Numbered from the stretch's first letter, positions 1 to 5,334 are shown. The stretch is DNA of 5,334 nt from Acidobacteriota bacterium (GCA_030598165.1 JAUVQL010000090.1:1-5334); one strand, 5' to 3'. Numbers and translations: made by a program. Notes: a model not told the origin generated them from the sequence alone.

Positions 1-152
1 CCGAGGGCGTCGAGATGGTGATGCCGGGTGACAACACGAACCTGACGATCGATATGATCACACCGATCGCAATGGAAAAGGGATTGCGATTCGCAATTCG
101 CGAGGGTGGCCGGACCGTTGGGGCCGGGACCATTACGGATATCATCGAATAG
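1..152 (+). CDS. tuf: Elongation factor Tu, C-terminal end (partial)
   Basis: This is the 3' end of the EF-Tu gene, cut by the window start; the reading frame begins at base 3 and ends with TAG at 150-152, leaving 49 residues. EF-Tu is the cytosolic GTPase that brings aminoacyl-tRNA to the ribosomal A site. The visible part is the end of beta-barrel domain III, recognised by VEMVMPGDN, then [20 protein letters not shown] and the final [10 protein letters not shown], which are near-invariant in the family. The GTPase domain lies outside the window. A tuf copy directly upstream of rpmG, tRNA-Trp, secE and nusG is a very common bacterial order. Identity is certain; whether it is the only tuf copy in the genome cannot be seen here. 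Confidence 0.97.
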   Translation, partial: EGVEMVMPGDNTNLTIDMITPIAMEKGLRFAIREGGRTVGAGTITDIIE

Positions 153-153
153 T

Positions 154-204
154 GACCAGTAACCAGTAGATCGACTACTGGTTACTGATAACTGATGACT
201 GGTA
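154..204. repeat. Degenerate heptamer cluster with 13-bp inverted repeat
   Basis: The gap after tuf is built of 7-base units. Two units, GACCAGT and AACCAGT (154-167), are followed by a 9-nt spacer and four units in the opposite sense: ACTGGTT, ACTGATA, ACTGATG and ACTGGTA (177-204). The two senses create a perfect 13-bp inverted repeat, 157-169 against 175-187, with a 5-nt loop. No T-run follows the stem, so it is not a standard intrinsic terminator. It may be a short dispersed intergenic repeat, or a stem that protects or processes the tuf transcript; its function is unknown. Confidence 0.8.
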
Positions 205-234
205 ACTCACAATGAACATGGAGTTATAAGAAAT

Positions 235-387
235 ATGGCGCGGGATATCATCACCCTGGCCTGTAACGAGTGTAAGAGGCGAAACTACACCTCGACCAGG
301 AACAAGAAAAAGACCCCGGACCGACTCGAGCTAAAAAAGTACTGTCGTTTCTGTCGAACGCACACCGTGCACCGCGAGACGAAGTAG
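235..387 (+). CDS. rpmG: 50S ribosomal protein L33 (zinc-binding type)
   Basis: This small gene encodes a complete 50-residue protein, the usual length for bacterial L33, a large-subunit protein near the E site. It begins [18 protein letters not shown] and contains the family core [15 protein letters not shown]. Cysteines C10/C13 and C37/C40 form two CxxC pairs, so this is the zinc-holding (C+) form and not the zinc-free paralogue used under zinc limitation. The ATG at 235 is preceded by GGAG at 220-223, an 11-nt gap that is slightly long. It lies 82 nt after tuf and 40 nt before tRNA-Trp. The 40-nt gap to the tRNA (388-427) is AT-rich around 402-411 but shows no convincing promoter or terminator, so co-transcription with its neighbours is likely. 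Confidence 0.96.
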   Translation: MARDIITLACNECKRRNYTSTRNKKKTPDRLELKKYCRFCRTHTVHRETK

Positions 388-427
388 ATCTCTGGAGTGC
401 CTATTTTATTTGTGGGCGGGTTGACGA

Positions 428-503
428 AGGCCAGTAGCTCAATTGGTAGAGCACCGGTCTCCAAAACCGGGGGTTGGGGGTTCGATCCCCTCCTGGCCTG
501 CCA
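428..503 (+). tRNA. trnW: tRNA-Trp (anticodon CCA)
   Basis: A full 76-nt cloverleaf can be folded by hand. The acceptor stem AGGCCAG pairs with CTGGCCT. The D stem is GCTC/GAGC with loop AATTGGTA. The anticodon stem is CCGGT/ACCGG with loop CTCCAAA, giving anticodon CCA at 461-463. The variable loop is GGGTT. The T stem is GGGGG/CCCTC with one G-U pair and loop TTCGATC. The discriminator is G73, and the 3' CCA (501-503) is encoded in the gene. The A1-U72 pair and G73 are normal for tRNA-Trp. The tRNA sits between rpmG and secE, only 19 nt before the secE start, so it must be excised from a longer mRNA by RNase P and 3' processing. Confidence 0.97.
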
Positions 504-522
504 GCCCGAAAGGTAGTATGTC

Positions 523-744
523 GTGAACAAGATCATCGATTATTACCGAAGAACAAGGACATTCATTTCGGAAGTCACCGCAGAGCTCAAGAAGGTCACC
601 TGGCCGCCAAAAAAAGAGGTCTATGGGACGACCATCGTCGTCATTATTGCCGTGTTTTTTTTCGGTTTTTACTTGTACGGTTTGGACCTAATTATGTCTT
701 ACACGTTTTCGGCCCTGACCAGATTGGTGGGGGCTTTTGGATAG
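523..744 (+). CDS. secE: Preprotein translocase subunit SecE
   Basis: This gene encodes a 73-residue single-span SecE, the small essential subunit that clamps SecY in the inner-membrane export channel. The N-terminal amphipathic helix is followed by the conserved block [13 protein letters not shown] (residues 21-33), the SecE signature at the cytoplasmic surface. One hydrophobic segment follows, roughly residues 36-58 ([18 protein letters not shown] onward). The length is that of the short, one-helix form found in most bacteria, not the three-helix enterobacterial form. The start is GTG at 523, chosen because GAAAGG at 508-513 sits 9 nt upstream and the protein then begins MNKIIDYY. The stop lies 4 nt before nusG, suggesting translational coupling. 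Confidence 0.95.
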   Translation: MNKIIDYYRRTRTFISEVTAELKKVTWPPKKEVYGTTIVVIIAVFFFGFYLYGLDLIMSYTFSALTRLVGAFG

Positions 745-748
745 TCTA

Positions 749-1279
749 ATGGCCAAAGAGTGGTACATCGTCCACACCTATTCGGGCTTCGAGAAGAAAG
801 TTGCCGAGAGCCTGAGGCAAAGAGTCCAGGCGTATGATCTGGAAGATCAGATCGGCGAAGTCTTAATCCCCACTGAGGATGTAGTGGAGATGAAAGGCGG
901 GAAGAAGGTCGTTAGCCCTAAACGCTTCTTCCCCGGCTATGTCTTGGTGCAAATGGAGATGAACGACGATACGTGGCATGTCGTCAAGAACACTCCAAAG
1001 GTCACTGGATTCGTCGGCGCAGGTCAAAAACCGGCCCCGCTGACACAAGAAGAAGTAGACCAGGTGATCCACCAGGTCACGGTGGCAGCGGAGAAACCGA
1101 AGCCAAAGTACACCTTCGAATCCGGAGAGACGGTTCGGATCATCGATGGACCGTTCAGCAATTTTTCGGGTTTGGTCGACGAGGTCAACTTGGATCGGAA
1201 CACGCTCAAAGTGATGGTGACCATATTCGGGCGTTCGACACCCGTGGAACTGGACTTTTTGCAGGTGGAGAAGACGTAG
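749..1279 (+). CDS. nusG: Transcription elongation/antitermination factor NusG
   Basis: NusG is a 176-residue factor that binds RNA polymerase across the DNA cleft and links it to the ribosome (through S10) or to Rho. The N-terminal NGN domain starts [18 protein letters not shown] and includes [12 protein letters not shown] (about residues 58-69). A charged linker (KPKPKY) leads to the C-terminal KOW domain, from about residue 121, with [13 protein letters not shown] and [13 protein letters not shown]160 in IFGR matches the phenylalanine that contacts S10 and Rho in E. coli NusG. The length is close to E. coli's 181. The ATG at 749 is preferred over upstream TTG/ATG-like codons because it gives the canonical MAKEWY start; GGA at 739-741 is a weak ribosome-binding site. 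No lineage-specific insertion is seen. Confidence 0.97.
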   Translation: MAKEWYIVHTYSGFEKKVAESLRQRVQAYDLEDQIGEVLIPTEDVVEMKGGKKVVSPKRFFPGYVLVQMEMNDDTWHVVKNTPKVTGFVGAGQKPAPLTQEEVDQVIHQVTVAAEKPKPKYTFESGETVRIIDGPFSNFSGLVDEVNLDRNTLKVMVTIFGRSTPVELDFLQVEKT

Positions 1280-1287
1280 TAGTTCAG

Positions 1288-1311
1288 AACTCAAGAACTC
1301 GAGAATTCAAG
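1288..1311. repeat. Three tandem degenerate octamers before rplK
   Basis: The 41-nt nusG-rplK gap contains AACTCAAG, AACTCGAG and AATTCAAG in direct tandem, followed by AATAAGAAG up to the rplK ATG. The units differ from each other at one or two positions. They occupy the place where a ribosome-binding site would be expected, and no good Shine-Dalgarno core is left upstream of rplK. It could be a small intergenic repeat or chance purine-rich sequence. Confidence 0.55.
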
Positions 1312-1320
1312 AATAAGAAG

Positions 1321-1746
1321 ATGAAGAAAATAATCGGACAAATCAAGCTTCAGATACCGGCTGGGAAGGCAACACCGGCACCCCCGGTGGGGCCCGCTCT
1401 CGGTCAGCACGGCGTCAACATCATGGACTTTTGCAAGGCCTTCAACGCCAAGACATCGAAAGACGAAGGCCTCATCATCCCAGTGGTCCTAACGGTTTAT
1501 CAAGATCGTTCCTACTCATTTATCACCAAAACGCCGCCTGCTGCTGTATTGCTGAAACGAGCGGTCGGAATTGCAAAAGGCTCGGGCGAGCCCAATCGCA
1601 ACAAGGTGGGAATGGTCACGATGAAACAAATCGACGAGATCGCCAAAACCAAGATGCCGGACCTCAACGCCGCTAATATGGATGCAGCTCGGAAGATCAT
1701 TATGGGTACGGCTCGGAGTATGGGGGTCGACGTTCAACAGGATTAA
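1321..1746 (+). CDS. rplK: 50S ribosomal protein L11
   Basis: L11 binds 23S rRNA helices 43/44 in the GTPase-associated centre, where EF-Tu, EF-G and stringent-response RelA act. The 141-residue product matches the usual length. The N-terminal domain begins [20 protein letters not shown] and carries the proline-rich thiopeptide-facing segment [13 protein letters not shown] (about residues 19-31). The C-terminal RNA-binding domain ends with [20 protein letters not shown] (residues 111-130). The ATG at 1321 gives the family N-terminus, although the upstream sequence is only AAGAAG-like and not a clear ribosome-binding site. The gene ends 2 nt before rplA, so the two are almost certainly translated together, as in most bacteria. 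Confidence 0.97.
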   Translation: MKKIIGQIKLQIPAGKATPAPPVGPALGQHGVNIMDFCKAFNAKTSKDEGLIIPVVLTVYQDRSYSFITKTPPAAVLLKRAVGIAKGSGEPNRNKVGMVTMKQIDEIAKTKMPDLNAANMDAARKIIMGTARSMGVDVQQD

Positions 1747-1748
1747 TC

Positions 1749-2441
1749 ATGGAAGGCAAGAAGCTTAGGCAAGCAAGAGAGACGATTGGTGGTGAGGGGC
1801 CCTTCACCATCGAAGAGGCTATCGGTCTGGTCAAAAAGACCAAATACACCAACTTTGATGAGACCGTTGAAGTGGCGCTCCGCTTGGGGGTCAACCCGAA
1901 GCACGCAGACCAGATGGTGCGCGGCACGGTGGTCTTGCCCCATGGGCTAGGCAAATCGCGCCGGGTTCTGGTGATTGCTTCGGGCGAAAAGATGAAAGAG
2001 GCTGAAGAAGCCGGCGCCGATATCGTGGGCAATGAGGAGATGGTGGAGAAGATCCAGAAGGGTTTCATGGACTTCGACACCGTCGTCGCGACGCCCGACG
2101 TGATGAAGAGCGTCGGTAAACTGGGACGGATCCTGGGCCCGCGTGGGCTCATGCCCAATCCCAAAACGGGTACGGTCACTTTTGATGTAGCCAGGGCCGT
2201 GAAAGAAGTCAAAGCTGGTAAAGTCGAGTTCAGAGTCGATAAGACCGCAATCGTGCATGCCCCGGTTGGTAGGGTATCGTTTGCAGAAGACAAGCTCGTC
2301 GAGAACGTGCAAACGCTCGTGGATAGTGTGCTCAAAGCCAAGCCGGCCGCTGCAAAAGGGAAGTACATCAAGAGCATGTCGGTTTCTTCCACGATGGGGC
2401 CGGGCCTCAAGATCGACCTGACCTCGGTCGGAGCAAAGTAA
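1749..2441 (+). CDS. rplA: 50S ribosomal protein L1
   Basis: L1 forms the mobile stalk beside the E site that helps deacylated tRNA leave; in several bacteria it also represses its own operon mRNA. The product is 230 residues, close to the family norm (E. coli 234). The hallmark is residues 124-143, [20 protein letters not shown]. Domain I carries [20 protein letters not shown] (36-55), and the C-terminal part returns to domain I with [17 protein letters not shown]. The ATG at 1749 has AGGA at 1739-1742, six bases upstream, inside the end of rplK. I saw no sequence that I could call an L1 operator in the short nusG-rplK gap, so L1 autoregulation is not supported here. Confidence 0.97.
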   Translation: MEGKKLRQARETIGGEGPFTIEEAIGLVKKTKYTNFDETVEVALRLGVNPKHADQMVRGTVVLPHGLGKSRRVLVIASGEKMKEAEEAGADIVGNEEMVEKIQKGFMDFDTVVATPDVMKSVGKLGRILGPRGLMPNPKTGTVTFDVARAVKEVKAGKVEFRVDKTAIVHAPVGRVSFAEDKLVENVQTLVDSVLKAKPAAAKGKYIKSMSVSSTMGPGLKIDLTSVGAK

Positions 2442-2452
2442 GTTGGAATATT

Positions 2453-2463
2453 GTCCGGTGTTT
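2453..2463 (+). repeat. 11-base motif GTCCGGTGTTT, copy 1
   Basis: The sequence GTCCGGTGTTT lies at the start of the rplA-rplJ gap and recurs exactly at 3593-3603 in the rplL-rpoB gap. The shorter core GTCCGG is also present at 3109-3114 in the rplJ-rplL gap, so each gap after rplA has it. Its role is unknown; it may be a protein or RNA-processing site, or coincidence. Confidence 0.4.
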
Positions 2464-2478
2464 TCGGTATCGAAATAA

Positions 2479-2550
2479 GGTCGGAAAGAAGGCCCGCCGC
2501 TAATGGAAGACGAGCGGGGGCGGGGATGCGAGCCGAGGAGGCGAGCGACC
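2479..2550 (+). promoter_or_regulatory. L10 leader RNA (ribosomal protein autoregulation)
   Basis: The rplA-rplJ gap folds into a branched RNA of the L10-leader kind, the mRNA site bound by the L10(L12) complex to repress rplJL translation. An outer stem GGTCG (2479-2483) pairs with CGACC (2546-2550). Inside it, CCCGCC (2493-2498) pairs with GGCGGG (2519-2524), and GCT (2499-2501) with AGC (2513-2515), leaving a three-G bulge (2516-2518) of the sort found beside kink-turns. The 3' side holds GCCGAGG (2532-2538), which resembles the conserved CUGCCGAGG-type segment of known L10 leaders. The rplJ ribosome-binding site begins 11 nt after the outer stem. Pairings were read by eye; assignment to the Rfam family is by resemblance. 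Confidence 0.72.
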
Positions 2551-2560
2551 GTTAATAAAT

Positions 2561-2565
2561 GGAGG
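2561..2565 (+). promoter_or_regulatory. rplJ ribosome-binding site GGAGG
   Basis: A strong GGAGG lies 6 nt before the GTG at 2572 and decides the rplJ start. An in-frame ATG at 2503 would add 23 residues, but it lies in the loop of the leader hairpin, has no such site, and encodes an arginine-rich tail foreign to L10. Confidence 0.85.
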
Positions 2566-2571
2566 CATCCG

Positions 2572-3096
2572 GTGAACCGAACGGAAAAGCAGACCGTTGT
2601 CGAAGGACTGACTCAGGATTTCAACACGAACGACACGGTTTTTGCGCTGGATTACCGTGGATTGAAAGTCGAAGAAGCAACGGCGCTTCGGCAGAAAATA
2701 CGTGAGTCTGGTGCCAAATATCGCGTCATTAAGAACAGGTTGGCATTGATCTCCTTGAAGGGAACTCCTGTGGAAGGCATGAGCTCCCACTTCAAGGGTA
2801 TGACGGGCGTGGCTTGCACGGACACCGATCCCGTAGCCCTAGCCAAGATCCTCAACGACTTTGCCAAAGATGTCCCGGCGCTCTCCTACAAGGGAGGCAT
2901 GGTCTCTGGTAAGGAAGTGGATCCGGACCAGTTCAAGGCGTTGGCTTCTTTGCCAGGGAGGGATGATCTCTTGGCGAAGCTGCTCTATGTCCTACAGGCT
3001 CCGATGCGGAATCTGTTGGGTGTGTTCCAGGCGCCGGCACGCGATTTGATTTTGGTGCTCAAAGCAGCAGCGGATAAGAAGAAAGAGGAAGGTTAG
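2572..3096 (+). CDS. rplJ: 50S ribosomal protein L10 (L12-stalk base)
   Basis: L10 anchors the L12 dimers to the ribosome and, with them, represses its own mRNA. The protein has 174 residues from the GTG start (VNRTEKQTVVEGL). The globular rRNA-binding domain includes ALDYRGL (about 25-31) and KYRVIKNRL (49-57). After LASLP (124-128) comes the helix that carries L12. Here it shows three consecutive 11-residue units: LLYVLQAPMRN (137-147), LLGVFQAPARD (148-158) and LILVLKAAADK (159-169). The E. coli protein, recalled from memory, is about 10 residues shorter after the LATLP motif and holds two dimers, so three dimers are inferred here. The gene is followed after 76 nt by rplL, its partner. Confidence 0.96.
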   Translation: MNRTEKQTVVEGLTQDFNTNDTVFALDYRGLKVEEATALRQKIRESGAKYRVIKNRLALISLKGTPVEGMSSHFKGMTGVACTDTDPVALAKILNDFAKDVPALSYKGGMVSGKEVDPDQFKALASLPGRDDLLAKLLYVLQAPMRNLLGVFQAPARDLILVLKAAADKKKEEG

Positions 3097-3118
3097 TCTA
3101 GGCATTAGGTCCGGGCAG

Positions 3119-3140
3119 CCTACTGGAAAAGCAGTTTAGG
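3119..3140 (+). other. Small hairpin in the rplJ-rplL gap
   Basis: CCTACTG (3119-3125) can pair with CAG...TAGG (3132-3140) around a GAAAAG loop, with a two-T bulge. It lies 19 nt before the rplL ribosome-binding site and has no T-run, so it is not a terminator. It may tune or protect the mRNA between rplJ and rplL, or may be chance. Confidence 0.3.
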
Positions 3141-3172
3141 GTTCTAGATACCCAATACCGGAGGAACGATTC

Positions 3173-3553
3173 ATGGCTATTACGCAACAGGATGTAGTGG
3201 AATACATCAAGAACATTTCAGTCTTGGAGCTGTCCGAGCTCGTCAAGACCCTTGAGGATGAACTGGGTGTGGAAGCTGCTGCTGCGATACCGATGGCAGC
3301 AATGGCGGCTCCAGGTGCTGCAGCCCCTGCGGCGGAGGAGAAAACCGAGTTCGATGTCGTACTGACTGCGATTGGTGAGAAGAAAATCAATGTCATTAAA
3401 GCGGTTCGCGAAGTGACGAGCCTGGGTCTCAAAGAGGCAAAGGATCTCGTTGAAGCTGCCCCCAAAGCTGTCAAGGAAGGAGTTCCCAAGGAAGAGGCTG
3501 AGGCGATCAAGAAGAAGTTCGCCGACGCAGGTGCCACAGTGGAGCTCAAATAA
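3173..3553 (+). CDS. rplL: 50S ribosomal protein L7/L12
   Basis: L12 is the multicopy stalk protein that recruits translational GTPases. The 126-residue product shows all three parts. The N-terminal dimerisation and L10-binding helices span about residues 3-33 ([20 protein letters not shown]). A flexible Ala/Pro/Met hinge covers about 35-54 ([20 protein letters not shown]). The C-terminal factor-binding domain runs from about 58 and includes [20 protein letters not shown] and ends GATVELK. The ATG at 3173 has a very strong CGGAGGA at 3159-3165, fitting the need to make several L12 copies per L10. The gene sits between rplJ and rpoB as in most bacteria. Confidence 0.97.
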   Translation: MAITQQDVVEYIKNISVLELSELVKTLEDELGVEAAAAIPMAAMAAPGAAAPAAEEKTEFDVVLTAIGEKKINVIKAVREVTSLGLKEAKDLVEAAPKAVKEGVPKEEAEAIKKKFADAGATVELK

Positions 3554-3728
3554 TTTGATAAGCCCTGAAACCGATCAGCATTCTAACAATACGTCCGGTG
3601 TTTCTGTCGGCTTGACACCCACACGTGTCTCTCGTGGCGGGTCGTCAGTATATTTCGACGCTCCCGCGTCTTCGGTCGCCGTATGGTGACTAGGGGCCGC
3701 GGCGGGTCGGAAGGAGTCTCAACGCAAG
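3554..3728 (+). other. Structured rplL-rpoB intergenic region
   Basis: This 175-nt gap contains no gene but several possible hairpins. A perfect short one is GACGC-TCCC-GCGTC (3657-3670). A longer imperfect one pairs GAC, CCC and CACG (3614-3625) with CGTG, GGG and GTC (3633-3646). CGCCG (3677-3681) can pair with CGGCG (3700-3704). No stem is followed by a T-run, so no intrinsic terminator is seen. In E. coli this interval contains an attenuator and an RNase III site; a similar role here is only inferred. A TTGACA (3612-3617) lacks a -10 box at normal spacing. AAGGAG at 3711-3716 is the rpoB ribosome-binding site, 12 nt from its ATG. Confidence 0.5.
3593..3603 (+). repeat. 11-base motif GTCCGGTGTTT, copy 2
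   Basis: This is an exact second copy of the motif at 2453-2463, here 40 nt after the rplL stop and ahead of the hairpin-rich part of the rpoB leader. In both places it is followed within a few bases by TCGG. Confidence 0.4.
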
Positions 3729-5334
3729 ATGCGAAGACTTGCTATTAACCCTTACCGGGAAAGAGTAGATTTCTCGAATATTCGGGCCTTGATTCCTATC
3801 CCAAACCTCATCGAGATCCAGAGGAAGTCCTATGAACGCTTCTTGCAGATGAATCTCCTGCCATCGGAGCGGGAAGATTTAGGTCTGCAAGCGGTTTTCA
3901 AATCGATATTCCCGATTACGGACTTCCGAGACAACTGCGAGCTGCAGTTCGTGGAGTACTCGATTGGCGTTTGGGAGTGTAAGTGCGGGAAGTTGGAAGG
4001 GCTCCAGCATCTCCGGATCACTTGCCGGTCATGCGGAGCGACCATCCGCACCAACCCTATGGGTGACCGCGAGATCCCTTGTCCCGCCTGCGGAACACTT
4101 CACGAGAACCGGGGTACGGTCTGCGACATTTGCGGAGCACCCGTCGGTTTAAAGCTCAAGTATGACGTGGAGGAGTGCCAGGAGCGGGGTATGACTTACT
4201 CCGTCCCTCTCAAGGTGACGATACGACTCACGGTATACGACAAGGACCCGGAGTCGGGTGTCCGTTCCATCCGCGACATCAAGGAACAAGAGGTCTACTT
4301 TGGCGATATCCCACTGATGACTGACAACGGCACGTTCATTATTAATGGTACCGAACGGGTCATCGTGTCGCAGCTCCATCGCTCACCGGGTGTCTTCTTC
4401 CATGATGGCGGGAAGGGTGCCTTCTTGGGGCAGGTCATTCCCTACCGGGGTTCTTGGGTCGAGTTCGAATACGACCAAAAGGGCTTTCTTTATGTCCGTA
4501 TCGACCGCAAGCGGAAGTTCCTAGCGACCGTGTTCATGAGAGCACTGGGACTGAGTACGGACGAAGAAATGCTGAGGGTGTTCTACAGCGTCGACAATGT
4601 CCACCTCCGCGAAGAGAAACTGTTTCTCCAAGTCTCGTCCTCTCTCGTGGGACGTCGCCTTTCCACTAACATCGGCTCGAGCGAAGCCAAGAAAGACATC
4701 ATTGTGGCCGCCGGAAAGCGAATCACCCGAGGATCGTTCGAGAAAATTCAGGATGCGGGTATCACCGAGATAGAAGTTGGTGAAGCCGACTTGGAAGGGG
4801 CCTTGTCGGTGGGTGACATCGTCAACCAAGAGTCCGGCGAAGTCCTGCTCGAGTGTAACGAAGAAGTTACGCCGCAAATCATTGCCCTCTTGGTCGAAAA
4901 TGGGGTCCAAAGCCTCGATACCTTCTTCCCCGAGAGAGAGGACGTGGGGGCCATCATTTCTAATACGGTCAGGAAGGACACCCTTCGGACGCCGGAAGAG
5001 GCCCTCATCGAAATCTACCGAAGGCTCCGACCCGGAGATCCGCCAACGCTCGACAGCTCCCGCTCTTTGTTCAACGGAATGTTCTTCAATCCGCAGAAGT
5101 ACGACTTCTCGAGAGTTGGACGCCTGAAGCTCAATACCAAGCTCGGATTGGAAGCCAGCCTAGACCAGAGGCTGCTCGAGCCTACCGATTTCTTTGAAGT
5201 CGTCAAATACTTGCTCAAACTGCAGAGGAACATCGGTAGCGTTGATGACATCGATCATCTCGGTAATCGTCGTGTTCGTTCGGTGGGCGAGCTCCTTGAG
5301 AATCAGTTTCGCATCGGTCTAGTGCGGATGGAGC
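3729..5334 (+). CDS. rpoB: RNA polymerase beta subunit, N-terminal part (partial)
   Basis: RpoB is the large catalytic beta subunit of RNA polymerase. The first 535 codons are present; the rest lies past the window. The ATG at 3729 is the only possible start after an in-frame TGA at 3687, and the protein opens [20 protein letters not shown], then [15 protein letters not shown]. Conserved blocks follow: [20 protein letters not shown] (183-202), [17 protein letters not shown] (208-224; V213 aligns with E. coli V146, a rifampicin-resistance site), [13 protein letters not shown] (256-268), [28 protein letters not shown], and [20 protein letters not shown] near the end. An E. coli-like external-1 region spans roughly 290-410. 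The main rifampicin pocket is not reached. Relative to E. coli numbering, the sequence is colinear except for about 61 extra cysteine-rich residues after G80, described separately. Confidence 0.97.
   Translation, partial: MRRLAINPYRERVDFSNIRALIPIPNLIEIQRKSYERFLQMNLLPSEREDLGLQAVFKSIFPITDFRDNCELQFVEYSIGVWECKCGKLEGLQHLRITCRSCGATIRTNPMGDREIPCPACGTLHENRGTVCDICGAPVGLKLKYDVEECQERGMTYSVPLKVTIRLTVYDKDPESGVRSIRDIKEQEVYFGDIPLMTDNGTFIINGTERVIVSQLHRSPGVFFHDGGKGAFLGQVIPYRGSWVEFEYDQKGFLYVRIDRKRKFLATVFMRALGLSTDEEMLRVFYSVDNVHLREEKLFLQVSSSLVGRRLSTNIGSSEAKKDIIVAAGKRITRGSFEKIQDAGITEIEVGEADLEGALSVGDIVNQESGEVLLECNEEVTPQIIALLVENGVQSLDTFFPEREDVGAIISNTVRKDTLRTPEEALIEIYRRLRPGDPPTLDSSRSLFNGMFFNPQKYDFSRVGRLKLNTKLGLEASLDQRLLEPTDFFEVVKYLLKLQRNIGSVDDIDHLGNRRVRSVGELLENQFRIGLVRME
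3969..4157 (+). other. Eight-cysteine zinc-ribbon insertion within RpoB
   Basis: Residues 81-143 of RpoB replace a few residues that in E. coli (recalled) join YRLGEP to FDVQECQIRG; here FVEYSIG is followed by the insert and then [11 protein letters not shown]. The insert has four cysteine pairs: C84-x-C86, C99-xx-C102, C118-xx-C121 and C132-xx-C135, and each pair is followed by glycine, the zinc-knuckle pattern. Two zinc ions, one per ribbon, are inferred. The first half, [13 protein letters not shown] then CRSCG, matches the beta' zinc domain of RpoC (ECLCGKYKRLKH then CEKCG) with the same 12-residue gap between pairs. The second half is a CPACG/CDICG ribbon with a 10-residue gap. The frame is open and the flanks are intact, so it is part of the protein and not damage. 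Confidence 0.85.

Noticed and set aside
157..187. Inverted repeat as an intrinsic terminator of tuf
   Set aside because: The stem is perfect but no T-run follows; ATAACTGAT comes next, as part of further heptamers.
421..449. TTGACG as a -35 box for a tRNA-Trp/secE promoter
   Set aside because: The -10 position at 17-bp spacing falls inside the tRNA and reads TGGTAG, a poor match.
285..536. Minus-strand 83-codon open frame across the tRNA, including RRGSNPQPPVLETGALPIEL
   Set aside because: It is the antisense translation of tRNA-Trp and flanks; this type of peptide is a familiar false gene in databases, caused by translating tRNA genes.
1700..2410. Minus-strand 236-codon open frame opposite rplA
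   Set aside because: It is fully antisense to the conserved L1 gene, has no recognisable domain and no ribosome-binding context; codon bias on the other strand explains it.
3612..3654. TTGACA (3612-3617) with TATATT (3649-3654) as an rpoB promoter
   Set aside because: Each box is good alone but the spacing is 31 bp, far beyond the usual 16-18; a sigma70-type promoter is not supported.
3969..4157. Zinc-ribbon segment of rpoB as a separate inserted gene, intein or mobile element
   Set aside because: The frame is continuous through both junctions, there are no splice motifs, terminal repeats or own start site, and about 63 residues is too short for an intein.
4521..4910. Minus-strand 129-codon open frame opposite rpoB, and similar shadows at 863-1294 and 3136-3549
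   Set aside because: All lie opposite conserved essential genes and show no family resemblance.
1..5334. CRISPR array, transposon, phage or toxin-antitoxin module
   Set aside because: No spaced repeats, transposase, integrase or small toxin/antitoxin gene is present; the window is a conserved housekeeping cluster.

Overview
The window is a bacterial chromosome segment carrying the core translation/transcription gene cluster. All genes are on the + strand, in the order 3' end of tuf, rpmG, tRNA-Trp(CCA), secE, nusG, rplK, rplA, rplJ, rplL, 5' part of rpoB (cut by the window end). Every protein gene was identified by reading its translation against well-known families. The layout (tuf-rpmG-trnW-secE-nusG-rplKAJL-rpoB) is the widespread bacterial one. 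The lineage cannot be fixed from this sequence. A moderately high GC content, a proteobacterial-like RpoB external-1 region and short degenerate intergenic heptamers would fit a Nitrospirota-type or deltaproteobacterial-type organism, but this is a weak inference.

Region by region. Positions 1-152 hold the last 49 codons of EF-Tu. Positions 153-234 hold a palindromic cluster of degenerate heptamers. Positions 235-744 hold ribosomal protein L33 (zinc type), a complete tRNA-Trp with encoded CCA, and the translocase subunit SecE. Positions 749-1279 hold NusG. A 41-nt gap with three tandem octamers precedes rplK. rplK and rplA are 2 nt apart. A 130-nt gap carries an L10-leader-like RNA before rplJ. 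A 76-nt gap precedes rplL. A 175-nt hairpin-rich gap precedes rpoB, which fills 3729 to the end. No stretch longer than 300 bases lacks a gene.

How the genes work together. L11, L1, L10 and L12 build the L1 stalk and the GTPase-associated (L7/L12) stalk on which EF-Tu and EF-G act. NusG bridges RNA polymerase and the ribosome. RpoB is the catalytic beta subunit of that polymerase. SecE anchors the protein export channel. The L10 leader is the expected autoregulatory switch for rplJL and the downstream genes.

The most unusual feature is inside rpoB. About 61 extra residues with eight cysteines (C-x-C, then three C-x-x-C) interrupt the otherwise normal N-terminal protrusion region. The first four cysteines have the same spacing as the beta' (RpoC) N-terminal zinc-binding domain and the local sequence resembles it, so the beta subunit may carry a second copy of a beta'-type zinc ribbon plus another ribbon. 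A second point is an extended L10 C-terminal helix with three 11-residue repeats, which predicts three L12 dimers per ribosome rather than two.
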